Origin: AP-15 sp963818695
GTDB taxonomy: Bacteria; Pseudomonadota; Alphaproteobacteria; ATCC43930; CGMCC-115725
Direction of reading: 5' to 3'
DNA length: 64,000 nucleotides
Assembly (NCBI GenBank): GCA_963818695.1
Contig: CAWFTG010000005.1
Location: 558,001 to 622,000 of the forward strand
This document shows, piece after piece, positions 8,646-18,127 of the stretch. The stretch's first letter is position 1. Every line of letters starts with the position of its first letter. Under the pieces are notes generated by a model that worked only from the letters and a program-made list of their open reading frames with translations, had not been told where the DNA came from and made no database searches. Position numbers and translations under genes: made by a program.

Positions 8646-9719
8646 ATGTCTCACCATTTCGATACGCCGACCGTCCAAAAAGACCCTCGCATTAACCTCT
8701 GTGACTTCTATCTGTTCCGTGGGCGTCCCGGAACAACGGTTATGGCGATGACGGTAAATCCAGATGCGGGGATTTCCGCGCCAGACACCTTCCACGAGGA
8801 AGGACTCTACGCGTTCCGCTTCGATCTCAACAACGATGCCCGCGAGGAATTGACCTTTAAGGTGCGCTTCGGAGCCGTAGCACATGCCAGTGGCGACGAA
8901 CGATCGCATTTGCAGAGTTTCGAGGTTCATAGGGCCACCGGGAAGGCTGCGTTGCGCGGGGCGGACGGTGAACTCATTGTCGCAGGGCACACTGGCAAGG
9001 TGACTAACGGCGATTCAGATGTGATGGCTTTCGCCGGTTTGGCGCCCGACCTTTTTGCCGGTGATGCCGCAGCTCTCGGCTCCTTCAGGAATGCTTTTTT
9101 CAATGAGGGAAAATTCGACCCAGCCGCGTTCGAGAACCGCAAGAACTTCTTTGCAAATCGAAATGTCACCGCTATCGTCCTTGAGGTGCCCAGCCGATTG
9201 ATCGGCCCAGGGCTGGTTCATGGTTGGGCGACGGCTTCGCTCTATGGCCATGCCCCGGAAATTCAGGTCTCACGCTGGGGGCTACCGCTCATCACGAATT
9301 TCTTTATGCCGGATCCGGAAATGAAGGAGCGGTTCAATCGGGCGAGCCCCACGGATGATCAAAGCTATTTTATCGCACAAGTCAGCCAAGTCGCCGAGAA
9401 ACTCACCACACTGGCCGGTTCGGCCGCCAATCCAGCCGAGCATGCCAAGCAGCTGACCGCGCGCCTGTTCCCGACCATATTGCCGTATGAGCTGGGCACG
9501 CCAGCGGCGTTCGACTTCGCCGGTTTCAATGGGCGGGCTCTCACAGACGACGTGATGGATGTGATCCTGACACTGGCGACGAACACGGCGCTCGGTGATG
9601 GCGTGGCTCCGGACAAAAACCGCACACGCAACGAATTCCCCTATTTCGGCGAACCCTACACGCACGCGGAGCAAGCCGGCGTCGCCGCGGCCCGACCCGG
9701 AGCAAAAAAGAAACGTTAG
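8646..9719 (+). CDS. DUF4331 family protein
   Basis: A 357-residue protein beginning MSHHFDTPTVQKDPRINLCDFYLF, the N-terminal signature of DUF4331. Other family segments are the F.L.NDAREELTFKVRF strand region and the C-terminal DVMDVILTLATN. No signal peptide is apparent. The biochemical role of the family is not established to my knowledge. It lies between hemA and a fourth P460 gene in the same direction; the next start is only 15 bases after this stop, so the two are almost certainly co-transcribed. The end is very basic (GAKKKR). Confidence 0.85.
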   Translation: MSHHFDTPTVQKDPRINLCDFYLFRGRPGTTVMAMTVNPDAGISAPDTFHEEGLYAFRFDLNNDAREELTFKVRFGAVAHASGDERSHLQSFEVHRATGKAALRGADGELIVAGHTGKVTNGDSDVMAFAGLAPDLFAGDAAALGSFRNAFFNEGKFDPAAFENRKNFFANRNVTAIVLEVPSRLIGPGLVHGWATASLYGHAPEIQVSRWGLPLITNFFMPDPEMKERFNRASPTDDQSYFIAQVSQVAEKLTTLAGSAANPAEHAKQLTARLFPTILPYELGTPAAFDFAGFNGRALTDDVMDVILTLATNTALGDGVAPDKNRTRNEFPYFGEPYTHAEQAGVAAARPGAKKKR

Positions 9720-9733
9720 GTGGACGCCGGGCC

Positions 9734-10387
9734 GTGAGAGGGCAGGCGCTCATTCTGGTTGGATTGGTCGTATCGACGGGGTCGTTGACAATCGCCGTAC
9801 ACGGTGCGCTCTCGCGCTCGGGAGCGAGATCGGAGGACAGGGCCGACGCGATCATCACCCGCGCCAGTTTTGGTCCGGACGGAAGCATCGATTTACCAGT
9901 TGGATACTGCCAATGGTCACATGTCGGTACGAGATATAAACCCGACGGCATCAGCATCCTCGATGGATTGCCTCTCCGGGTCCCTGAAATAATGAATGCC
10001 TATGTCGAGCCGAGTGTTATGGCTTGGTTCCAGAAAACCGGTCAATGGCCCGATGGTTCGCAAATCGTCAAAGAAATGAGCTCAATACAAGTAGGGAACC
10101 GTTGCAACCAGACAACACGTATCTGTAACAAGTTTATTGGGGACGGCATCTTCCAGGCGAATTACGTCGGCCTCGGTATGATGGTGAAGGACTCGATGCG
10201 TTTCCCTGATGCTCCCGGCAATTGGGGCTATTTTAGCTTCGGGCATAAGTTGCCGCCTTATAATAACAGCACGGCAGCTGCGGCGCCGAAGGAACGGTGC
10301 CAGTCCTGCCACGTGAAGCTGGCCTCAGATACCGATTACGTGATTTCCCGCGCGCACATCGGACTCGCCGGGGAAACCGACAATTAG
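9734..10387 (+). CDS. Cytochrome P460 family protein (paralog 4)
   Basis: A 217-residue P460-family protein starting at GTG 9734, 15 bases after the DUF4331 gene. N-terminal hydrophobic segment at residues 5-24. Family features are YVEPSVMAWFQKTGQWPDGSQIVKE with candidate cross-linking Lys113, MMVKDSMRFPDAPGNWGYFSFGH, and heme motif CQSCH at 189-193. Unlike the other three paralogs it has extra cysteines (59, 124, 131), which could form a disulfide in the periplasm. It is the most divergent of the four copies. Confidence 0.9.
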   Translation: MRGQALILVGLVVSTGSLTIAVHGALSRSGARSEDRADAIITRASFGPDGSIDLPVGYCQWSHVGTRYKPDGISILDGLPLRVPEIMNAYVEPSVMAWFQKTGQWPDGSQIVKEMSSIQVGNRCNQTTRICNKFIGDGIFQANYVGLGMMVKDSMRFPDAPGNWGYFSFGHKLPPYNNSTAAAAPKERCQSCHVKLASDTDYVISRAHIGLAGETDN

Positions 10388-10496
10388 TCAGATGTGTCGT
10401 GCGCCCGCGGCCCCATTGCCCACTGCGAAGAACTGCTCGAGCCAATCGGCGGCCCTGGTAGATTAAGAACCCCTTTCGGTCACAGGAGCAACAAAG

Positions 10497-10883
10497 ATGA
10501 GTTATGTGATCCACGATATTGGTATTGCCAGCCAGATCGGTGCCTATAGCGACGCCACCGAAGTCAAACCCAATCTGCGCTGGCTGTTGACATCGGGCAC
10601 TCCCGGACTTTCACGGTCTGGTGATCTTCCCAATGATATCTCCGGCCAAGCCGAACTCGCTTGGGAACACGTGGTCCACATGTTGCACCAAGCCAGGATG
10701 ACGGTGGCCGACATTGTCAAGGTCACCCAATATCTGACGCGTGCCGAGGACATCAAGGCATATGCGGAGGTTCGCGCGCGTTTCCTCGGCGACAATCGGC
10801 CGGCTTCGATGCTGCTGGTCATTCCCCATCTCGTCTGGCCAGAGATTTTAGTCGAGGTCGAGATTATTGCCGTCAAGACATAG
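10497..10883 (+). CDS. RidA/YjgF-family protein
   Basis: A 128-residue protein of the Rid (YjgF/YER057c/UK114) superfamily, which hydrolyses reactive enamine/imine intermediates or acts on related small molecules. Characteristic segments are LLTSGTPGLS, then ISGQAELAWEHVVHML, then VKVTQYLTRAED and the end VEVEIIAVKT. The arginine seen in true RidA near the C-terminal strands (R-PAR) appears as NRPASMLLVI, so it probably belongs to a Rid subgroup rather than RidA itself. ACAGGAG precedes the ATG by 10 bases. It is followed by a tautomerase-like gene on the same strand. Confidence 0.85.
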   Translation: MSYVIHDIGIASQIGAYSDATEVKPNLRWLLTSGTPGLSRSGDLPNDISGQAELAWEHVVHMLHQARMTVADIVKVTQYLTRAEDIKAYAEVRARFLGDNRPASMLLVIPHLVWPEILVEVEIIAVKT

Positions 10884-10972
10884 CCTTTGGAGGAAAAATT
10901 TTGAGTTACAGGCGTCACGCGCCGCTTGGCCCTTATTAGGTCGCGATCTGCTTCGTTGAGAGGAGACCCAAC

Positions 10973-11512
10973 ATGCCGTTTATTCGTGTCAACTGCCCCA
11001 AAGGTGCGCTCACCGCTGACCAAAAAGCAAAACTTGCCCCGCTTCTGGTGGAGGCTCTCATTAGTCAGGAAATTGATCCCGTGACCGAGATCGGCAGGGA
11101 GGCGACGGGATTCATGATCAATGAAATTGATGTACACAACTGTTTCCCGGGCGGCGTTCCTTTGACTGAGAACCCAACAAAGACCTTCTGGACAGTTGAG
11201 GCGTTCGTCGCGGCTTCTTTCTTCAGCCAGCCGCGGCGCGATGCAATGCAGACCGCGATCGCGAAGGCGTTTGTCGAGATCCTCGGCGACGACGGCTCGG
11301 TCCTCGAACGGGACGATATCCGAATTTCGCCCGCTTACTTGATGCGGCTCCACGTCGTTGTCGTCGAGATCCCGGAGGGCAGTTGGGGCGCCGGGGGTCA
11401 AACTATTGACACGGAGACGATCAGCAAACTCATTGGCGCCACTCAAGGTCCGACGCGTCTTGCCGAAGCACGGGAGAACGCGGCCAAGATGAAAGCGGCG
11501 CGCGTCTCGTAA
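10973..11512 (+). CDS. Tautomerase-superfamily protein
   Basis: A 179-residue protein starting MPFIRVNCPKG. Removal of Met would expose Pro1, the catalytic base of the 4-oxalocrotonate tautomerase/MIF superfamily. Two similar halves can be seen: residues 1-75, and residues 75-165 (TFWTVEAFV..., AIAKAFVEILG). This is longer than single-domain 4-OT and suggests a fused form. GAGGAGA lies 7 bases before the start. With the RidA-like gene it may form a small-molecule imine/keto-enol clean-up pair. The stop codon is part of a hairpin (11502-11527). Confidence 0.75.
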   Translation: MPFIRVNCPKGALTADQKAKLAPLLVEALISQEIDPVTEIGREATGFMINEIDVHNCFPGGVPLTENPTKTFWTVEAFVAASFFSQPRRDAMQTAIAKAFVEILGDDGSVLERDDIRISPAYLMRLHVVVVEIPEGSWGAGGQTIDTETISKLIGATQGPTRLAEARENAAKMKAARVS

Positions 11513-11527
11513 TGTTTTACGAGACGC
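11502..11527 (+). terminator. Hairpin over the stop codon of the tautomerase gene
   Basis: GCGTCTCGTAA is followed by the loop TGTT and then TTACGAGACGC, a perfect 11-bp stem with a 4-base loop. The TAA stop codon is inside the left arm. It lacks a T-run, so it is a candidate transcript end or RNA-stability hairpin rather than a classical intrinsic terminator. Confidence 0.55.
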
Positions 11528-12320
11528 CGAAATCGGAAAATTGGGCATATCATGACGGCCTCGGAGTACTCGACGGTACGCTTCCGAACCTTCGACGCAG
11601 CCTCGCTCGCGCGAGCCGGTCTGAGCGAGTCGGAGGGGAAGAGTAGCGGAATCGCCTATTGCCTCACGAAGCTCCCTGCGACCTCGATCCGTCGAGCTGG
11701 AAGCTCACACTTGTTCATCTGGATATTATTGGGAACCGGCCAGCTATGCCTCGCACGGGAAATTTAGGCCAGCTCATTTGCGCTCGCCGCTGGCGAATAG
11801 CGGGTAAATTTGCGCGCCTAAATATGCTAAGCGGTCGGATGCAGAACGGACGACATCCGCCTGATGATAGATCGTTTGGGCTTTCGCGCCGTACCCGGAA
11901 CGGCTTTGGCCCGCTTACCGTACAGCAAGCGTGCGTCGAGCCCGAGCGTTCATAAGCGAGGCGAAACCGTCTGTGGGCGCAGAATGCTGCATGTCCGAAA
12001 TCCCTTTCGCAATCGCGGCTGCCACACCGATTGGGATCAGCTTATACCTGGTCTCTCCGACGTTGCGGATGTGCTCAAACCTGACTTGCGCGGCTTTCTA
12101 TCAGTCAGCCGCAGGGCCAATTGCGTTGCTGCGAGGCACTTTCTGCTTACCGGCGCGTCCTCGAGTTGGAACACTGATATCGCGATAACCACGTCATCTC
12201 CTGCGGACTTGATCGATTGGGCTGTGTTCGAGGTCCACCAAGATCAAATGTCCGCGGGACTGGGGGCGCGCTCGGGTCCGCCTAGGAGACAGGAGGCTCG
12301 GACCGAAAATCATTGTGGGG
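11528..12320. other. Gene-free interval
   Basis: About 790 bases between the tautomerase gene and the convergent hemC. Short open frames exist in several phases, but none has a plausible start site or recognisable motif. I see nothing else in it. Confidence 0.4.
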
Positions 12321-13247
12321 TTAACCGAGCCCAAAACCGGGACCCGCTCGGCGTCGCAACTCTCTACCCAGCTCGGTTCCGAGCGCCGCCGCGTCGGCGA
12401 TTCCGCCCTCGCGCCGACCCCTGACCTCGTCGCTGCCGTCCGGTTTCAGCAGCAAGCCTTCGAGCCTCAGCCGACTGCCGTCGAGCGCGGCGAGCCCGGC
12501 AATCGGGGTACGGCAGGAGCCGTCGAGGGCGGCGAGCATGGCGCGCTCCGCACCGACACAGGCCGCACTCATCGCGTCATGAAGCGGCTGCACTAGCCGA
12601 TGCACCATTTCGTCCGCGGCACGACATTCGATGGCGAGGGCGCCTTGCCCGATCGCGGGCAGCATGGTTTCAGGAGCCAGGATTTCGACAGCGCGACCGG
12701 CCTCGCCGAGGCGTTCGAGGCCACACAGCGCCAATACCAGCGCATCGACGTCGCCGGCGTCAAGCTTTCGCATCCGCGTGTTCACATTCCCGCGAATTGG
12801 CACGACCACAAGGTCCGGGCGGTGCCGCAACAACTGAGCTTGGCGTCGCAACGAAGCAGTGCCGACTCGCGCACCTGTCGGTAGCGAAGTCAGCCTCATT
12901 GCCTGCGACGACAATAGCGCATCGCGGGGATCGTCACGCGGCAGCACGCAAGCGATTGCAAGCCCGTCCGGGAGCCAAGTCTCCAAATCTTTCAGCGAGT
13001 GCACTGCCAGATCGATACGCCGGGCCACCAGCGCCTCTTCTATCTCCTTGGCAAACAGACCCTTTCCACCGATCTCCTCGAGCAGGCGGTCCTGCACCCG
13101 ATCACCAGTCGTGCGGATTGTGACGAGCTCGATTGTCGCCATCGCAGCAAAATCAGGGTGCGCTGCGGCCAACCTGTCAGCGACAAGAGCGGTCTGACGC
13201 AGGGCCATAGGGCTACCGCGGGTACCGATGCGGAGAGAGCGGGTCAC
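12321..13247 (-). CDS. hemC: Hydroxymethylbilane synthase
   Basis: Polymerises four porphobilinogens into hydroxymethylbilane, the third step of heme synthesis. The 308-residue chain has the N-terminal RIGTRGSPMAL motif, HSLKD with the catalytic aspartate at about 87, GTASLRRQAQ (129-137), RGNVNTR (152-158), and the dipyrromethane cofactor cysteine in GSCRTPI (Cys245). The usual HSMKDVPT is HSLKDLETW here, a mild departure. It is alone on the minus strand. With hemA at 7262 it makes two heme genes close to the P460 and ccm genes. Confidence 0.94.
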   Translation of the reverse strand: MTRSLRIGTRGSPMALRQTALVADRLAAAHPDFAAMATIELVTIRTTGDRVQDRLLEEIGGKGLFAKEIEEALVARRIDLAVHSLKDLETWLPDGLAIACVLPRDDPRDALLSSQAMRLTSLPTGARVGTASLRRQAQLLRHRPDLVVVPIRGNVNTRMRKLDAGDVDALVLALCGLERLGEAGRAVEILAPETMLPAIGQGALAIECRAADEMVHRLVQPLHDAMSAACVGAERAMLAALDGSCRTPIAGLAALDGSRLRLEGLLLKPDGSDEVRGRREGGIADAAALGTELGRELRRRAGPGFGLG

Positions 13248-13841
13248 AAGTGTTCTCCAGGCCGCCTATTCTAACACGCTGAGCAATCGTTCCAAAGCCT
13301 GCGTCCCCGCGTCTAGCTTTCGGTATCGGCGCCAGGATTTGCTCGATAGTAGCCAAGAGGCAGCAAAGCAGGCTGAAAGAATCGTGATCGAAACCGTCGA
13401 TGCAAGTACCCTCGGGTGAGCCTCGCTCCATGCGCGGTGATATCCTGGGAGGACCAGAAGACGATCTTTCGCTTTCGTGGTCGGACCAGCTCGGCACCTG
13501 CTTCCAGGATTACACCTTGGAAAGATTGAGCTGGATCGGCCATTTTACCCCGCTCGACGCGACCGATTGATTTGCCGAAGCCATCAAGCCGCGGCTCTCT
13601 AGCTGACCCTGGCGATGCTGATCGCGGGTCCGCATGTCGATTGCGTTCCGGGCTCTCGTCGGAGCGTCACCACGGCCCAACTGGCACGGAAGCCATCTCG
13701 GTATTGGTACCCGCTTGCTCACAAACGGCGGAATGTGATTTCACACAACCTAAAAATGATAAAGCACCACCAGATCACGACATCTGCCTGAGTATATCAC
13801 GTCAGGTGCGATCGGCCCCACGCCAAGAAACCGGCACCGGC
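13248..13841. other. Gene-free interval
   Basis: About 590 bases between divergent hemC and the end of the frameshifted regulator. A 46-codon plus-strand frame at about 13430 (MRGDILGGPEDD...) has no ribosome binding site. Nothing else is recognisable. Confidence 0.35.
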
Positions 13842-16699
13842 TTAGGCCAGTTGCTCTAACAGGCTTTTCGCTTCTAGCAGGTCTGACGTTGTGAAACCCT
13901 CGGTAAAGCTGCCATAGATCGGCGCCAAGAGCGTGATCGCCTCTGTGGTCCGTTTTTGACTGCAAAGTAGCCGGGCGAGGCTGGTGGATGCGCGTAATTC
14001 CCAGAACAAGGCTGCCTGTTCCTGGGCTATCGCGAGCGCCACATGAAAGCAGTCTTCGGCCGCCTGGATCGACTGATCCACCGACGCCTGGAGCAGTAGT
14101 TCGCCCTTTACACGATGAAGTTCGGCAACACACCAGTGCTGCCCGCGGCGGTCCGATTGCGCCAGCGCATCGTCAATCGTGGCGAATGCAGCGGTGACCT
14201 GTCCAGCCCCCGCCAATCCTTCCGCTAGAACGCCCAAGAACCAAGAATGGAATTTTTTGACCCCGCCGCTGCCAGGCGGTTCATCGAGCGCCGTGCGCAA
14301 TGCCGTAGAACCTGCGGCAAACTGGCCGCGCCTGATTAACAATTCGCCATTCAGGCAAGGTCCCATACTCCCATGGGCAGTCACGCTGTGCTTTGTCACG
14401 AGATCATTCAACATACCCACTGACCGCTCAGCATCGGCGAGATCGCCGGTGAGGAGAGCGATCGGACAGACTGCGGCGTCCAGGGCATGGCAAATCGCCA
14501 GTATGTTCTCCGCAGCCTGAGCATCCTCCAGTATAGCCCGCGCGTTCTGAACCGCTTGATCCAGTCGCCCCTGCAGTGCGAGCACCCGGACCAGAGCCGT
14601 TCGGGCCAGAATCTTTGATCATGGTGGAACCAAATCGTGTGCCGTTGATCGCCTGGTTCAACATAAAGGTCGAGGACGCGTTGCAGATGGTGTATGGCCT
14701 GCAGCTGTCTGCCGCTGTAATGCATCGTCGTACCTATGAGCCGATCGCCCACAAGGACATCGGTCGTATCGCCGGCACGGCGCGCCAAGTGCGAAAATCG
14801 CTCCGCCAAAGATTGCGCCACGCGATTGTCGCCCGTGTTGAACCGGAAGCTCCACATCGCCGCCAGGGCGCGCAACTGTGAGGCCACGTCGTCGAGGCTT
14901 TCAGCAGATTCGAGCGCCTCGGCTAGCACCGTCCCAGTCCTTTCCTGGAAGCCCGTCGAGTAAAGCAGCGCTACCCCGAGCGCGGTATACAGATGCATTT
15001 TGAGGAGCGTGCTCAAGTTCAAATCGGGTTTGAGCTTCTCTAGAGCGCGTTCGGCCCACTCACCGCACTCGATCACCAATGCGAGACGCAGCCACACCGG
15101 AATGTAAGCCGCCGTAAGGACGATGCCGGTCGCCGAGTCGCCAATCGGCGAGAAGCACCAGTCGAGCGCTGCGCGCACATCGTCGATCTCATGGCCACAA
15201 CGAGCCATGCCATCATGGGCGGGTTGCAGTTGCGAGCCGAGCGCGGCTGGTGCGAAGAGATCCCGGAAGTACTCCGCGTGACGCCGCGCGACCTGCTCGG
15301 TTTTGCCGTTTTCGGCAAGTTTCTCAAGCGCATACGCGCGGGTCGTATCGAGCATCCGGTGGAGGGTTCTTTCGCCACTGATGTCCGTTGCTATCAGAGA
15401 CTTTCCCGTCAGATTGGCGACGCTTTCTATCACGTCGGCGGCCTTGATCCGCTGATCTACTGCGACTGCGGTGGCCGCCTCCAACGTAAAGCTGCCCCGG
15501 AACACGGCAAGGTGTCGAAATACGACTTGCTCGATTTCCGGTAGCAGTTCGTAGCTCCAATCCATGGCTGCGCGCAGAGTTTGGTGCCGCGGCAACGCGG
15601 TGCGGCGGCCCCGCGTCAGTACAGCGAAACGATCGTCAAGCCGCGCCGCCAAGCCGCTGGCGCCGAAGACGTCGACCCGGGCTGCCGCCAGTTCGAGCGC
15701 CAGTGGTACTCCGTCGAGCCGGCGGCAAATCTCCAGGACCGCTCGGATATTGGCGTCGGTGAGGGAAAAGCCGTCCACGGTTGCCGTGGCCCGGTCGACA
15801 AATAGCTGGACAGCCGAATACCGCAGCGCCTCACCAGTTGTAACACCGACCGCCCCCGGCGGGATTTCTAGCGAGCCGAGGCGGTGCAACCACTCGCCCT
15901 CCGCACGCAGCGGTTCGCGGCTGGTGGCGAGAATCTGAACGCGCGGTGCCGTCTTCAGAATCGCTTCGGCCAACGCCGCCGCCGCACCGATGACATGCTC
16001 GCAGCTGTCGAGCACGATCAGGGCATGCTTGTTGCGTAGCCAGGTGGTCAGCCCCGATATCGGGTTGATGCCTGACAGGGAGATCCCCAGCACGGCGCTG
16101 AGGGCGCTCGGCACCAGGTTGGGATCAACCAGCGAGGAGAGTCCGACGAACCAGACACCATCGCTATAGCACGCACTCACGGCTTCGGCGACCGCCACCG
16201 CCACCGTGGTTTTACCGATCCCACCGGGACCGGCAATGGTCAGTAGGCGACGCTGCGCTAAAAGCGTCGCCAGAGCGGCTATGACGACGTCTCGGCCGAC
16301 GATGCGCGATAGCTGCGCTCGCAAATTGCTGCCCTTGACCGCTCCGTTCTGCAGAGCTGTAGACGGCTCCCGGCGCTCGCGCGTCACAGGCACGACGAAG
16401 CTGTAGCCTCGGCCAGGTATGTTGGCAACGTAGCGCTTTCCCGCACGGCCATCACCAAGCGCCTTGCGCAGCGCGGCGACATGAACCCGCAGCGTCGCCT
16501 CCTCAACAACAGTATCGGGCCAGGTGCGTGCGATCAGGTCATGCTTTGGGATTATCTCACCGGCGCTTTCAACAAGCGTGACTAGGATGTCCAAGGCCCG
16601 GCTGCCGAGGCGCACCGGTCTCGCGTCCTCGAACAGCATGCGCTGAGCTGGGATCAGGCGGAATGATCCGAAGGTGAAGGTTTCTTCATACATCGGCAA
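13842..16699 (-). pseudogene. Winged-helix/ATPase/TPR regulator, frameshifted
   Basis: Originally about 950 residues. An OmpR-type winged helix at 1-105 (LGSRALDILVTLVE, GRGYSFV) is followed by an AAA/STAND ATPase with P-loop GPGGIGKTT at 157-165 and the typical LIVLDSCEHVI and TSREPL motifs. TPR-like repeats make up the rest. The reading frame breaks near 14613: the first part continues into a foreign tail to 14408, while the homologous continuation (ILARTALVRVLALQGRLDQAV) is in another frame to 13842. One base inserted or deleted explains it. The N-terminal 690 residues could still be made. Proteins of this class regulate transcription in response to unknown signals; a sequencing error cannot be excluded. 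Confidence 0.78.
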
Positions 16700-16901
16700 T
16701 CGTGCTCCGGGAGGCTCTCATGCGCACAGACCGCTAAAAATTTTCGCGACCCGACGTAATCTACCCAGGCATTCTGCCGCGCAATTCCGGTGCCCGCAAA
16801 TAGTTGCTAAGGCGACTGTGCAGCACAATTTACAACCATTAACGCGACCAGGCACGAAGCCCGCGTCAAATTGTAAGCCATATAGTAAACGGAGGACCCA
16901 C

Positions 16902-17171
16902 ATGAAGGCGGATACCTACGCCGCCCAGACGGCTCTTTACAATGAAATCCTGCCGCCGGGTGGCGCGAACCGGTTGACCGACAATAACCGACGCAACGCT
17001 GGAATTGTTCGCTTCCGCAGGCTCTGCCAACCCATTGTGCCAAAGATGCCATTGTGCAAAGCGTGGCCTTCGCCCTGGGCTGGGCCTCGCCATAGGCATC
17101 AGTCGCACTCAAGCGGCGCGAAACTCGGTGAGGATCCATTACCGCCGCTCAACGCGCTCGCGCTCGAATAG
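16902..17171 (+). CDS. Hypothetical protein divergent from the regulator
   Basis: A 90-residue frame with a good ribosome binding site (ACGGAGGACCCAC, then ATG at 16902). It begins MKADTYAAQTALYNEILPPG. The second half is rich in Pro, His and Arg and looks less like a protein, so the gene may be truncated or frameshifted. It is divergent from the regulator and stops at the edge of repeat copy 4. Not recognised. Confidence 0.35.
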   Translation: MKADTYAAQTALYNEILPPGGANRLTDNNRRNAGIVRFRRLCQPIVPKMPLCKAWPSPWAGPRHRHQSHSSGAKLGEDPLPPLNALALE

Positions 17172-17172
17172 C

Positions 17173-17256
17173 AGGCGCTATGTCGGAAGTTTATCGAGCC
17201 GATACCCTAGCGACATTTCACCAACGGCTGCAGACCCCATAAATTTGCTCTGTGAG
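17173..17256 (+). repeat. Palindromic intergenic repeat, copy 4
   Basis: CTATGTCGGAAG, core TTATCGAGCCGATA, then CTAGCGACATTTCAC and tail CCCATAAATTTGCTCTG. Here the outer arms ATGTCG and CGACAT pair perfectly, whereas other copies use CGGCAT (G-U). This preserves the stem. Confidence 0.7.
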
Positions 17257-17509
17257 TAAACAAGAGGCCAAATTGCCCCGTGATGATCTTCGAAAAGTCG
17301 ATGTGGTCGGCCAAGGCCCGGGCCGCTTAGAGCAGGTTTCTTTGACGGTTAGCAAATGACAGGATAGCATCGATGAAAACAGGAATCACTCTCGTCGAGC
17401 TCCTAGTCTCCTACTCAAGAAGTGGAAGCTCGGATTTTGACGGTCACCGCAACGGGCTTTCGAGCGGGCCTTTGAGGAGATTGGTGTCGCCGCAATCTTT
17501 AGTCAGGAA
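17257..17509. other. Short gene-free interval
   Basis: No open frame with protein character. It joins repeat copy 4 to a decayed TPR gene. Confidence 0.35.
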
Positions 17510-18029
17510 ATGGCTGAGGGGCAGAAAGCAATGCTATCCATGAGGGCGAGGCGTCCTGAGAGACTGCTTCTGGAAGTCATCGAACGCGATCCAAACCGCC
17601 CGAGTGAACATTATGCCTTTGGAATGTTCCGCCGCGTTCAAAACCGATTGGACGAAGCGGTAGTGGAGTTTGAGACAACAATAGCGCTCGACCGCAACCA
17701 TACGCGTTCATTCTTTCGGCTGGCCAAAAGCTGTTGTTCCTCGATTGACTGGAGGAACGCATTCCTTACATCGAGAAGACGATCCGACTGAATTCGCGCG
17801 ACCCAAGCGTCGCCAGGCCGTATGGAATACTGGGCATCGGTCACATCCCCGTCGGCCATATTGATCGGGGCATAGACCTTTTTTGGCAAGCGTGCTCTGC
17901 AAACCATCGGATGTGTGGCCTCACCTAACCATCGCGGGGGCATTAAGATCTAAAGACGATCTCGATGGTGTGAAAGCCTCTCTGGCGGAGGCTATGAAGC
18001 TCAAACCAGAGGTCAATTCGTTGGCGTAA
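17510..18029 (+). pseudogene. Decayed TPR region of an adenylate cyclase-like protein
   Basis: TPR-type sequence can be read across several frames: IERDPNRPSEHYAFGMF and LDEAVVEFETTIALD in the first, then IPYIEKTIRLNSRDPS and HIDRGIDLFWQA in a second, then LDGVKASLAEAMKLKPEVNSLA ending at 18029. This matches the C-terminal TPR of cyclase-TolB-TPR proteins like the intact gene that follows at 18128. At least two frameshifts and a stop separate the pieces. It is a dead relative placed just upstream of the live one. Confidence 0.65.
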
Positions 18030-18127
18030 TGACAGGCTGAACACCCTTGGGGTACTGATCCGCGGTATATGAGATTGATCGAACCGACACTGTACGCCGG
18101 TCTGCTTTGTGCGGGTTTTCCCGACAA

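Noticed and set aside
11864..12424. 186-codon plus-strand frame before hemC
   Set aside because: No start site, composition not protein-like, and its end overlaps hemC in antisense.
16674..16901. Upstream extension of the hypothetical gene at 16902
   Set aside because: The frame is open but overlaps the regulator's start region; the good ribosome binding site is at 16892.
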